Assembly (NCBI GenBank): GCA_013816275.1
Contig: JACDER010000098.1
Coordinates: 1-6,129, forward strand
Direction: 5' to 3'
Length of the DNA: 6,129 nt
Origin: Actinomycetota bacterium
GTDB taxonomy: Bacteria; Actinomycetota; Thermoleophilia; Gaiellales; Gaiellaceae
The notes beneath the pieces are model-generated. The model was not told where the DNA came from and searched no databases. It saw only the letters and a list, made by a program, of their open reading frames with translations. A program made the position numbers and the translations under genes. Of the stretch, positions 1-5,487 are shown one piece after another. Every line of letters begins with the position of its first letter. Within the stretch, counting starts at the first letter, position 1.

Positions 1-789
1 GCACCCACCTGAGTCAAAGCGCGTGACTTGACGACCGCTGCCAATGCGCACGAGAGTCTCGCCCCCGCAGACGTATACGTACTTCGATCCGCAGGCGATG
101 TCGTTCAAGCGCAGTCGGCTGGGCAAGCGAACACGTTTCCATGCGGCGCCATCGTAGTGCCATACGGACTCGTGCCCCGCGACCCAGATGTCATCGAGGC
201 TCCTACCGGTGATGGCTACCAACGACTCGACCGGTTTCAACGTGGTGTCCAGCTGCCAGGTGCCTTCGGCGTTGGTTACGGGCGTTGTGCGGCGGAAGAC
301 ACTCCCATCGTCATCGATGGCGAGTGCGACATCGTCAATCACGCAGAAGTCCGTGACGGAGGCATCACTGATCCGCTCTGATCGGCGCGCACCGCGTGAC
401 TTGCGACCAAGCAACTTGTCCCACGGGACCACGTTCACGACGCCGGAATCCACGCTCCAAAGTTCGCGTCCACCAGCTGTCTCGCGGCCAAAGAAGGCCC
501 CTGGGTACCCGCCCGGTTTCAGTTTTGCCCAGCGCCCGCGGCTGTACTGCAAAGTGCCCCTGTTGAATCCGACGGACACCGCGAAGCTCTCGCGATCGTA
601 GACCCAATGTGCAAGGCCCAACCCTTTATAGAAGATGTTGTAGTAGCGCTTGTAGGGCGAGCTGGTTGATCGAACCATCGGGCAAAGTATTGCATGCGAC
701 AGCTCTAGATCTCTCCGTTCGGCTCGAGCTGGCGATTTCAGTTGCGCGCCTTCGAGCGCGATGAGCGAGCCATCGCCGACAGCCCTCAT
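1..789 (-). CDS. Propeller-like protein with DDIWVAG/VWHYDG repeats, partial (runs off left edge)
   Basis: The minus frame is open for 263 codons from an ATG at 789-787 to the window edge, and the stop lies outside. The translation reads as real protein rather than a shadow. It alternates short beta-strand-like stretches with Trp/Gly/Asp turns, for example LDDIWVAGHESVWHYDGAAW (about residues 199-217), then NDIACGSKYVYVCGG (229-243), an earlier DDVALAIDDDGSVFRR blade (152-167) and RELWSVDSGVVNVVPW (108-123). Such motifs are common in large myxobacterial secreted or surface propeller proteins, so a beta-propeller fold is inferred; no catalytic motif is visible. The start is doubtful. No Shine-Dalgarno precedes 789, and protein-like sequence (TDGEYVVFVESCYGPVTIVS) continues upstream in the same frame into the divergent lipoprotein gene, with no stop until 1032-1030. 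The 5' end may therefore be truncated, or may lie further upstream at TTG 924 or ATG 984. Codons are less GC-rich than in the transposition operon. Confidence 0.72.
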   Translation of the reverse strand, partial: MRAVGDGSLIALEGAQLKSPARAERRDLELSHAILCPMVRSTSSPYKRYYNIFYKGLGLAHWVYDRESFAVSVGFNRGTLQYSRGRWAKLKPGGYPGAFFGRETAGGRELWSVDSGVVNVVPWDKLLGRKSRGARRSERISDASVTDFCVIDDVALAIDDDGSVFRRTTPVTNAEGTWQLDTTLKPVESLVAITGRSLDDIWVAGHESVWHYDGAAWKRVRLPSRLRLNDIACGSKYVYVCGGETLVRIGSGRQVTRFDSGGC

Positions 790-856
790 GTCGGCGGCGG
801 AGACGATGGTGACTGGTCCGTAACAACTCTCAACGAAGACGACGTACTCTCCGTCC

Positions 857-1330
857 GTGCGGATCTGTGCGCTCGTGTTGATGGTGACGGCGTGCGCGAG
901 CCATGCGCCGTCCCAGACCCTCAAGGCCGAGAACAAGCGGCTCCGGAACGAGCTCGCGGACGCGAGGTCGCAGCAGGCCGACATCGACGCGAAGCTCAAG
1001 GCGCTGCAGTCGCAGCTCGCGCAGCTCGATCAAGCGGCCAAGGCCAAGGACATCGAGCTTGCGAAGCTCAGAACCGAAACCTCCGCGAGCTGGCGCGAGG
1101 TCGCGGAGGCCCGTGGCCGAACAGCAGCAGCGGACAAACGCGTCCCTATTGTCCAGTGTCCGCAGGGCACGATACTGGACGCGACCGGCTCGACCTGCGT
1201 CGCGGCTGTGAGCGTGAGCACGCTTGTTGATGGTGATGTGGGCGCGGTTGTTGATGGTTCCCGTTCCCGTTCCGGCGCACGCCTAGGGCTGACGGGAATG
1301 GGAATCGGGTATCAGCGCGTGATCGCGTAG
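857..1330 (+). CDS. Small coiled-coil lipoprotein (hypothetical)
   Basis: A 157-residue ORF starts at GTG 857. The N-terminus is a short type II signal: one Arg, a hydrophobic core (ICALVLMV), then the lipobox V-T-A-C, which puts the lipid-modified Cys at residue 13. The mature protein would be membrane-anchored, probably to the outer membrane. Residues about 22-88 are rich in Leu, Ala, Lys, Glu and Gln with heptad spacing (KAENKRLRNELADARSQQAD and onward), so a coiled coil is expected. A short CPQGTILDATGSTC segment (101-114) carries a Cys pair that could form a disulfide. The tail after about residue 118 is odd. It contains an 8-residue repeat (LVDGDVGA/VVDGSRSR) and a hairpin-forming stretch, and it overlaps the end of the convergent AAA_25 gene by 19 bases, so the original C-terminus may have been lost. 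The start has no clear ribosome site. ATG 881 leaves too short a signal. No function is assigned beyond an envelope lipoprotein. Confidence 0.62.
   Translation: MRICALVLMVTACASHAPSQTLKAENKRLRNELADARSQQADIDAKLKALQSQLAQLDQAAKAKDIELAKLRTETSASWREVAEARGRTAAADKRVPIVQCPQGTILDATGSTCVAAVSVSTLVDGDVGAVVDGSRSRSGARLGLTGMGIGYQRVIA
1224..1258 (+). repeat. Two direct copies of TTGTTGATGGT, 24-base period
   Basis: TTGTTGATGGT occurs at 1224-1234 and exactly again at 1248-1258. The 24-base spacing keeps the lipoprotein frame and encodes VDG twice. A related TGTTGATGGTGA lies at 876-887 in the signal-peptide region of the same ORF. The pair sits just outside the 3' end of the transposition operon, so it could be either a protein repeat or part of a transposase-binding end. 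Confidence 0.5.
1255..1307 (+). other. Long hexamer-based hairpin at the 3' end of the AAA_25 gene
   Basis: The left arm is three near-identical hexamers (TTCCCG TTCCCG TTCCGG, from 1258). The right arm is GACGGG AATGGG AATCGG (from 1291). Positions 1258-1271 pair with 1291-1304 over 14 bases with two G-U wobbles, and weaker pairing extends to 1255/1307. The loop of 19 bases can form a small GGC/GCC stem. It starts 5-8 bases past the AAA_25 stop and may end transcription of that operon, but no T-tract follows on either strand. The wobbles hold only in the plus-strand transcript. Confidence 0.5.
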
Positions 1331-2268
1331 CCGGCAGCGTCCCTGTGGATGCGTCCGGCGGCGACGAGCGCGGCGAGGGTCGTGGTCAGCGTCGCGTTGC
1401 GCGTGCGGCAGAGCTTGCGCAGTTCGGCGATGCTGAGCGGCGCCGCGGCCGCGCTGAGGTGCTGCTCGATTTTCTGTTCGGTGGTCAGCGGCGACACCGG
1501 CGCGAGCTCCGCGATCGGTTCGCCGTGTCCGGAGACCACGAGCGCGACCGCGTCGCCTGCGATCTCGAGTTGCAAGGGCACGGCGGCGATCGACGGCGCC
1601 GCGCGATGCTCGACGGTGAGCGTGAGCTGGTCGCCGTGACGACGCAGGTAGAGATTGGAATCGCCCCACGCGTGGAATTCGGACGAGCCGCGCAGCGCCT
1701 GGCCGCCGCGCATCTTCCCGCCGCCTTTGCGCGCGTGGTGCACGAGCAAGACGGCGAGGTGAAACCGGCGCTGGAGCTCGCGCAGGTACGCGAGGAGCGG
1801 CGCGACCTCGCCCGACGCATTCTCGTCGATGCGGTGGAGACGGACAAAGGGATCGAGGATGAGGAGCTTGGGGCGCAGCGTGGCGATGGTGTCGGCGAGA
1901 CGGTCGCGATCACGCTCGACATCGAGCCGCACCGAGGGTGCGGTGATCACGTGGATGTCCAGATCGGCGAGCTCGAGGCCGGCGGCGCCGGCGAGGCCGG
2001 CGAGCCGCCGACGCACGACGTGGAGCGCATCTTCCGCGGCGAAGAGCAGCACGCGGCCCGTCTGCGCCGTCCGAAAGCGACGCAGACACGGCACGCCTCC
2101 GGCGACCGCGACGGCCATGTCGAGCGCGAGAAACGACTTGTAGCACTTCGGTTCGCCACCGACGATGCCGACCGCCTCGTCGGCCCATAGCTCGTCGATG
2201 AGCCAGCGGCGATCGGGTGGCCCCGGATCGAGGTCGGCGGCGCGCGCGACCGGCAGCAGCGTGGTCAT
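1312..2268 (-). CDS. RepA-like (AAA_25 type) RecA-fold ATPase
   Basis: 318 residues from ATG 2268-2266, which overlaps the stop of the preceding ATPase gene as ATGA, so translation is coupled. The N-terminus (RWLIDELWADEAVGIVGGEP) leads into an unusual Walker A, GEPKCYKS (38-45). Walker B-like LLILDP lies at 135-140. A VLLVHHARKGGG segment (173-184) is followed by RGGQALRGSSEFHAWGDS (187-204), the conserved block of the RepA/AAA_25 group of RecA-fold NTPases, best known from plasmid and phage helicase-type proteins. The final 55-60 residues (TTEQKIEQHLSAAAAPLSIA and on to GRIHRDAAGYAI) resemble a winged helix, suggesting DNA binding. As the last gene of a transposase operon it may load on DNA, drive replication or remodel the transpososome. 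That role is inferred; the family call is firm. The longer reading of the same frame up to 2457 lies inside the upstream gene and was not used. Confidence 0.9.
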   Translation of the reverse strand: MTTLLPVARAADLDPGPPDRRWLIDELWADEAVGIVGGEPKCYKSFLALDMAVAVAGGVPCLRRFRTAQTGRVLLFAAEDALHVVRRRLAGLAGAAGLELADLDIHVITAPSVRLDVERDRDRLADTIATLRPKLLILDPFVRLHRIDENASGEVAPLLAYLRELQRRFHLAVLLVHHARKGGGKMRGGQALRGSSEFHAWGDSNLYLRRHGDQLTLTVEHRAAPSIAAVPLQLEIAGDAVALVVSGHGEPIAELAPVSPLTTEQKIEQHLSAAAAPLSIAELRKLCRTRNATLTTTLAALVAAGRIHRDAAGYAITR

Positions 2269-3137
2269 CGGCGGTTCGACGGCTTCTCGCGCACCAGGAT
2301 CGGCTTCGAGCGTGGTGAGTGGGACCGCTGGTCGGCACCGGTCATCTCGAGATAGAGCCCGTCGTCGAGGCGCTTGGCGTTCTTCGACACGCCGAGTGCG
2401 AGCGCATCGCCGCACAGGTTCATCAGGAGCCGGCGATTTCCGGCGGCGTGCTCGCACAGCGTTCGTTGCAGCTCGTCGGTCATCAGCGCCGGAGCGCCGG
2501 CGGCCGCGAGGATGTGACGCAGCATCTCGCCGAGCGTGTCGGCGGTCTCGGCCTCGATCACAAGTCGCGTTCGGACACGACTATCGATCGGGAGCAGGTC
2601 CGGCGTGCGCAGCTTCGCTTCGAGGCGGCGATCACCGCACAAGATCACCGTGACGATCGTCGACGAGTCGAGGTTCGTCGAGCCGAGGAGCCGGAGCTCG
2701 GCGAGCAGCGGCGCGGACATCTCCTGGGCCTCGTCGATGAGCAGCACCGGGCGAAACAGCGTCTGCTTGATGTGGTCCTGCCACTTCGCGCGCACCGTCT
2801 TGTACGCGCCCCATCGGTTGGAGGTGGAGACCGCGAGCCCGAAGAGGTCGCCGACCTCACGATAGAAGTCGGTGATGCGGCTCTGTGGTCGCGTCACTTC
2901 CCCGACGACGACATCCCGCAGCTTCGACAGATGCTCGGCGAGCAGCCGCATCACCACCGACTTGCCGGCGCCCGGATCTCCGGTGATGAGCGCGAAGCCG
3001 CCGTGCATCACCAGATCTTCGATGCGCCACGCGAAGTGATCGAAGCGCGACGATTTGTGCAGGGCCTCGACCGGAATATCGGAGAGAAACGGATTCCACT
3101 TGAGGCCGTAGAGGGCCGAGAGCTTGCGCGCATCCAT
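2265..3137 (-). CDS. ExeA/TniB-like AAA+ ATPase, transposase partner
   Basis: 290 residues. The ATG at 3137-3135 overlaps the transposase stop as TGATG, with GGAG nine bases upstream (GGAGAACTCCTGATG). The frame stays open much further upstream, but that part is a shadow of the transposase gene. The N-terminus YGLKWNPF (10-17) is the signature opening of ExeA-type AAA proteins. Walker A is GDPGAGKS (53-60), Walker B is VLLIDEAQ (131-138), sensor 1 is in VILCGD (164-169) and an arginine-rich stretch SRVRTRL (186-192) is a likely arginine-finger/sensor 2 region. By analogy with TniB, TnsC, MuB and IstB it should bind DNA in its ATP form, select or mark the target and activate the DDE transposase. 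The size is close to other members of this group. It is coupled at both ends to its neighbours, which implies matched production of the three proteins. Confidence 0.93.
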   Translation of the reverse strand: MDARKLSALYGLKWNPFLSDIPVEALHKSSRFDHFAWRIEDLVMHGGFALITGDPGAGKSVVMRLLAEHLSKLRDVVVGEVTRPQSRITDFYREVGDLFGLAVSTSNRWGAYKTVRAKWQDHIKQTLFRPVLLIDEAQEMSAPLLAELRLLGSTNLDSSTIVTVILCGDRRLEAKLRTPDLLPIDSRVRTRLVIEAETADTLGEMLRHILAAAGAPALMTDELQRTLCEHAAGNRRLLMNLCGDALALGVSKNAKRLDDGLYLEMTGADQRSHSPRSKPILVREKPSNRR

Positions 3138-4663
3138 CAGGAGTTCTCCGTCGTGTTGGGGTGGTCGTCGGTGGCGTCGGTGGATTCGGATGCGTTGGCG
3201 CGAGCGAGCTCGTCCTTGGGCAGGTACGCGGGCGGCAGACCATTGCGGTCGTAGGCGGCGATCAGCTGACGCAGGAGCGGCGCCATGCCGGTCTTCGTCG
3301 GCGCCGCGGCCTCGGGATCGCTGCCGGCGACCGGGCCGATCACGCGGCGAAGACCGTCTGCGTTCTTCGCGCGATCGAGCGGGTACATCGGCGCCAGGAG
3401 ATTTCCCGTGCGGGCATCGACGATGTGCACGCGTCCGAGGTCCCAGCTCGCGTACCGCACCGACAGCCGCTCCATGTGGCGATAGCGCCCCGGCACCTCG
3501 AAGCGGACGCCCTCGATGCTCACCGTGCCGTCGCTGCGCCGCTGTGTGCGCATCTCCTCGACGCGAAACGCGTGGCGTAGATCGTCGGCGCTCGGGCTCT
3601 CGCGGCCGACGTGCGGCCCGCGGAGAAATCGCTCGGAGGGCGTCTCGCCGATCTCCGAGTGAAGCGCGCGGTTGTATTCCATCTCGACCCACGCCTGGGT
3701 CGCGTGATTCAGCGCCTCAAGCGTCAGGTCCGGCACGTTCTCGAGCATCGCGAGCAGCCGACCTTCGACCTGGCCCCAAAACGACTCCTGCTTCCCGTTC
3801 TGTTCCGGACACGCGGGCAGCGTGGTCGCGTGCTCGACGCCGAGCCGCGCGAGACCCTCCCGGGTCTCGCCGGCGAGCATCGCGCCGCCGTTGTCGCTGA
3901 GCAGCGAGCGAAATAGGCCCCGCTTCTGGATCGCCTGGGACAGCCCGTGGATCAGATTCTCGGCGTTCTCGACGAGGTACCACTGCAGGTGGCAGCACAG
4001 CCGCGACCGGTCGTCGAGCACGCCGAGAAGCTCCGGCGCGACCAGTTCGCCCGACGGCAGGACGATCTTGCGCGAGGCGGTGTGGAAGTCGAGGTGCCAC
4101 AGGCCGTGCACGTACTCGCTCTCGTAACTGCGGGTCTCGCGCGAATCGAAGATCGCGCGGCCACGCGCATCACTCGCGCGTTCGTGGCCGCGTCGCCGCT
4201 TCTTCCGGCGAAACAGCCCGCGCTCCTTCATGAAGCGGCGCACCGTCGTGTAGGACGGCACACGACCGAGCGCGGGCTCGAGCACCGCGAGCGCGGCGAG
4301 GTTGTCGGCGTGCAGCTGATAGCTCCAGCTCGGATGCTCGCGGTGCTGCACGATCACTGCCGCGATCAGCACCGACGACAGCGCCCGGCGCTGCCCCGCG
4401 TCCTTGCGGACCCGCCGACGCAGCGCGCCGACCGTGTCGGCGCGGGCCGACCCGCGACGCGCGGCGTGGAGCCAACGCTCGACCGTCGAGAACGCGAAGC
4501 TCACCTGCGCCCCGGTGATCGGGTGCTGCCACGTCCGCGCCGCGAGCGCTTCGAGCGCGGCACGTAGCTCGCCTTGCGCAGGCGGCGCCGCGAGTAAGGC
4601 GCCCACGATCGCAAACCGCAGGTTCGCCCACCGCTCGTGTCGTCGGTCCGTGTTCTTCGTCAT
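3137..4663 (-). CDS. DDE transposase, MuA/TnsB/TniA/IstA type (DD35E)
   Basis: 508 residues from ATG 4663, chosen because GGAAGGA lies seven bases upstream. An in-frame ATG at 4687 adds eight residues but has no ribosome site. An N-terminal helical region leads to a helix-turn-helix segment with a basic linker (about 95-158, ending in FRRKKRRRGHE). The rve catalytic core follows: D192 in LWHLDFH, D257 in LLSDNGG, and E293 in NGKQESFWG, with 35 residues between the last two, the classic DD35E spacing. A Mu-type C-terminal beta-barrel-like region follows (about 363-415, with GTVSIEGVRFEVPGRYR). The tail is acidic and ends in NTTENS. The protein would bind the element ends, cut 3' strands and join them to target DNA. 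It is close in size to IstA and somewhat shorter than TnsB or MuA. All catalytic residues are present and the frame is intact, so it is probably active. Confidence 0.94.
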   Translation of the reverse strand: MTKNTDRRHERWANLRFAIVGALLAAPPAQGELRAALEALAARTWQHPITGAQVSFAFSTVERWLHAARRGSARADTVGALRRRVRKDAGQRRALSSVLIAAVIVQHREHPSWSYQLHADNLAALAVLEPALGRVPSYTTVRRFMKERGLFRRKKRRRGHERASDARGRAIFDSRETRSYESEYVHGLWHLDFHTASRKIVLPSGELVAPELLGVLDDRSRLCCHLQWYLVENAENLIHGLSQAIQKRGLFRSLLSDNGGAMLAGETREGLARLGVEHATTLPACPEQNGKQESFWGQVEGRLLAMLENVPDLTLEALNHATQAWVEMEYNRALHSEIGETPSERFLRGPHVGRESPSADDLRHAFRVEEMRTQRRSDGTVSIEGVRFEVPGRYRHMERLSVRYASWDLGRVHIVDARTGNLLAPMYPLDRAKNADGLRRVIGPVAGSDPEAAAPTKTGMAPLLRQLIAAYDRNGLPPAYLPKDELARANASESTDATDDHPNTTENS

Positions 4664-4770
4664 CCCGTCGTCCTTCCGCGCCGGCATTCGCGCTGCCGAG
4701 CTCGGCGACGACCTCTATTCGATCGTGCGCGCGATCAATATCGGCATCCTCTGCGGGTCCCCAATGCCCA
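4664..4770 (-). promoter_or_regulatory. Intergenic gap before the transposase, with ribosome site and palindrome
   Basis: This 107-base gap separates the first gene of the operon from the transposase. It holds GGAAGGA (minus strand, 4677-4671), the ribosome site that decides the transposase start, and a perfect 12-base palindrome GCCGAGCTCGGC at 4695-4706, a possible operator. GATCG/CGATC arms (about 4720-4740) could form a second small stem. No convincing promoter hexamers were seen, so whether the last three genes have their own promoter is open. Confidence 0.4.
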
Positions 4771-5340
4771 TCACGAAGCGCTCGCTTCGAGCCCGGGCGT
4801 CGTCGAGATTGGTTCAAGCAGGCGCAGCAGCGCGATCACGGCCGACTGTTCGTCGTCGACGTCACCGAGTCGCTCGAGCACCGCGAGCGGCAACGCGGCC
4901 TCGTCAATCCCCGGAACGAAACGACTACGCAAGCTCCGCCAGAATCGGCTGGTCTGGAACGCCTCGGTCCACCATCGGCGCCAGCGCACCAGCGTCCGCC
5001 GGCCGATGCCGAGCAGTACTTCGATCTGCGCCACTCGCTTCTTCGACGGGCCGTGCTGCATCGCCGCCGCGAGGATCACCACCGCGCCGCTGTAGACCTT
5101 CGGCCCGAGAAAGCGCACCGACGGCGGAGTCGCTCGGCTTCGGCAGCCGTCCACCGCGCAGCAGAAGCTCAGTCGTCGGCGGTGCTCATCGCCGAGGCTG
5201 TCCGGACCGCCGCGTGGCTTGCGTTGGTAATTCGCCACGTCGAGTCGCCCTCCGCAGACGCAACCCGCGGCACGGACCTTCGCCGCCAGATCGACGTCGA
5301 ACCTCAGCAGCAACTCGTAGAGCCTGGAATCTCGAAGCAA
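4771..5340 (-). CDS. Cys-rich zinc-ribbon-like and helix-turn-helix protein of the transposition operon
   Basis: 189 residues from TTG 5340. Cysteines CVC (27-29), CC (60-61) and C66 form a probable zinc-binding knuckle spanning NYQRKPRGG (37-45) and SFCCAVDGCRSR. This is followed by the conserved-looking TPPSVRFLGPKVY (71-83) and a helix-turn-helix (about 101-124, KRVAQIEVLLGIGRRTLVRW then RRWW). The pattern matches an uncharacterised family that I recall lying next to DDE transposases in Planctomycetes and Myxococcota (possibly DUF6431; recalled, not checked). The TTG start lies 18 bases from a very strong ribosome site, AAAAGGAGG, whereas an in-frame CTG at 5352 lies only six bases from it and would add LCHT, so CTG initiation is plausible. 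It could recognise element ends or the target, filling the place of TniQ/TnsD, or repress the operon. Those roles are inference only. Confidence 0.85.
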   Translation of the reverse strand: MLRDSRLYELLLRFDVDLAAKVRAAGCVCGGRLDVANYQRKPRGGPDSLGDEHRRRLSFCCAVDGCRSRATPPSVRFLGPKVYSGAVVILAAAMQHGPSKKRVAQIEVLLGIGRRTLVRWRRWWTEAFQTSRFWRSLRSRFVPGIDEAALPLAVLERLGDVDDEQSAVIALLRLLEPISTTPGLEASAS

Positions 5341-5358
5341 CGTGTGGCACAGGGGAGG

Positions 5359-5367
5359 CCTCCTTTT
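5359..5367 (-). promoter_or_regulatory. Strong ribosome binding site AAAAGGAGG
   Basis: On the minus strand AAAAGGAGG ends six bases before an in-frame CTG (5352-5350) and 18 bases before the first standard in-frame start (TTG 5340). A GTG at 5350-5348 is well spaced too, but it opens a different frame whose product is a shadow. The GGAGG is part of the palindrome GGAGGCCTCC, which could mask it in the mRNA. Confidence 0.55.
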
Positions 5368-5403
5368 CCTTTTGCGGGTTAAGGAGAGGAAGTCCTCGGG
5401 CAG

Positions 5404-5417
5404 CTTGAATGGTCAAG
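5404..5417 (-). promoter_or_regulatory. Possible -35 element within a CTTGA...TCAAG inverted repeat
   Basis: CTTGA and TCAAG arms flank a four-base spacer. On the minus strand this contains TTGACC (5416-5411), a good -35 hexamer facing the operon. The -10 is poor: GACTTC at the right distance has little match. The inverted repeat over a -35 would suit a repressor such as the operon's own helix-turn-helix protein. This is weak evidence. Confidence 0.28.
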
Positions 5418-5421
5418 TTCC

Positions 5422-5487
5422 TCGAGGGCTTCTGCTATGGACCCTCGACGTGCGTGCTCAGGAACCGAGGGTCGAACCCTCAGGTTC
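5422..5487. promoter_or_regulatory. Alternating CGAGGG/CCCTCG elements with two exclusive foldings
   Basis: TCGAGGG (5422-5428) can pair with CCCTCGA (5442-5448). GAACCGAGGGT (5462-5472) pairs with ACCCTC-A-GGTTC (5476-5487), an 11-base-pair stem with one bulged A and a CGA loop. Alternatively ACCCTCG (5441-5447) can pair with CGAGGGT (5466-5472), which would break both stems. This is an attenuator-like arrangement or a cluster of protein-binding sites, upstream of the operon. Confidence 0.45.

Larger units (their letters stand above)
1312..5352 (-). mobile_element. Four-gene Mu/Tn7-like transposition module (ends not defined)
   Basis: Four co-directional genes on the minus strand form an operon: zinc-ribbon/HTH protein, DDE transposase, ExeA/TniB-like AAA+ ATPase and RepA-like AAA_25 ATPase. 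A DDE transposase with a Mu-type C-terminal region followed directly by an AAA+ partner is the hallmark of Mu, Tn7, Tn5053 and IS21 relatives. The coordinates given are only the coding extent. The element must reach beyond them, but comparing 1200-1311 with 5341-5798 by eye found no terminal inverted repeats, no convincing TGT...ACA ends and no target duplication. No TniQ/TnsD homologue, resolvase or cargo gene is seen within the operon. Confidence 0.8.

Noticed and set aside
28..381. Plus-strand ORF of 117 residues at the left edge
   Set aside because: The opposite strand gives a clear propeller-like protein through the same bases.
1345..2190. Long plus-strand ORF of 281 residues
   Set aside because: It is antisense to the AAA_25 gene and made of Arg/Glu/Gly-rich shadow sequence with no motif; the minus strand has full ATPase motifs.
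2319..3254. Long plus-strand ORF of 311 residues
   Set aside because: It is a GC-driven shadow of the AAA+ ATPase gene.
3138..3692. Upstream extension of the AAA+ ATPase frame to 3692
   Set aside because: The extension is antisense-like, low-complexity and wholly inside the transposase gene; the TGATG start with a ribosome site at 3137 is far better.
3137..4663. Plain IS21 (IstA/IstB) assignment
   Set aside because: Transposase plus ATPase order fits, but the ATPase is ExeA/TniB-like rather than IstB-like, and IS21 lacks the two extra genes. It remains a distant relation rather than a match.
4170..4817. Minus-strand ORF of 215 residues bridging the first gene and the transposase
   Set aside because: It overlaps the transposase in another frame and its product is Arg/Ala-rich without motifs.
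4404..5408. Long plus-strand ORF of 334 residues
   Set aside because: It is Arg/Ser-rich low-complexity shadow sequence across two well-supported minus-strand genes.
5462..5487. T-arm-like GAGGGTCGAACCCTC suggesting a tRNA end or an integration site in a tRNA gene
   Set aside because: The loop lacks the TTC of a real T-loop, outer bases extend the hairpin (GAACC/GGTTC), and no acceptor, anticodon or D-arm could be placed upstream.
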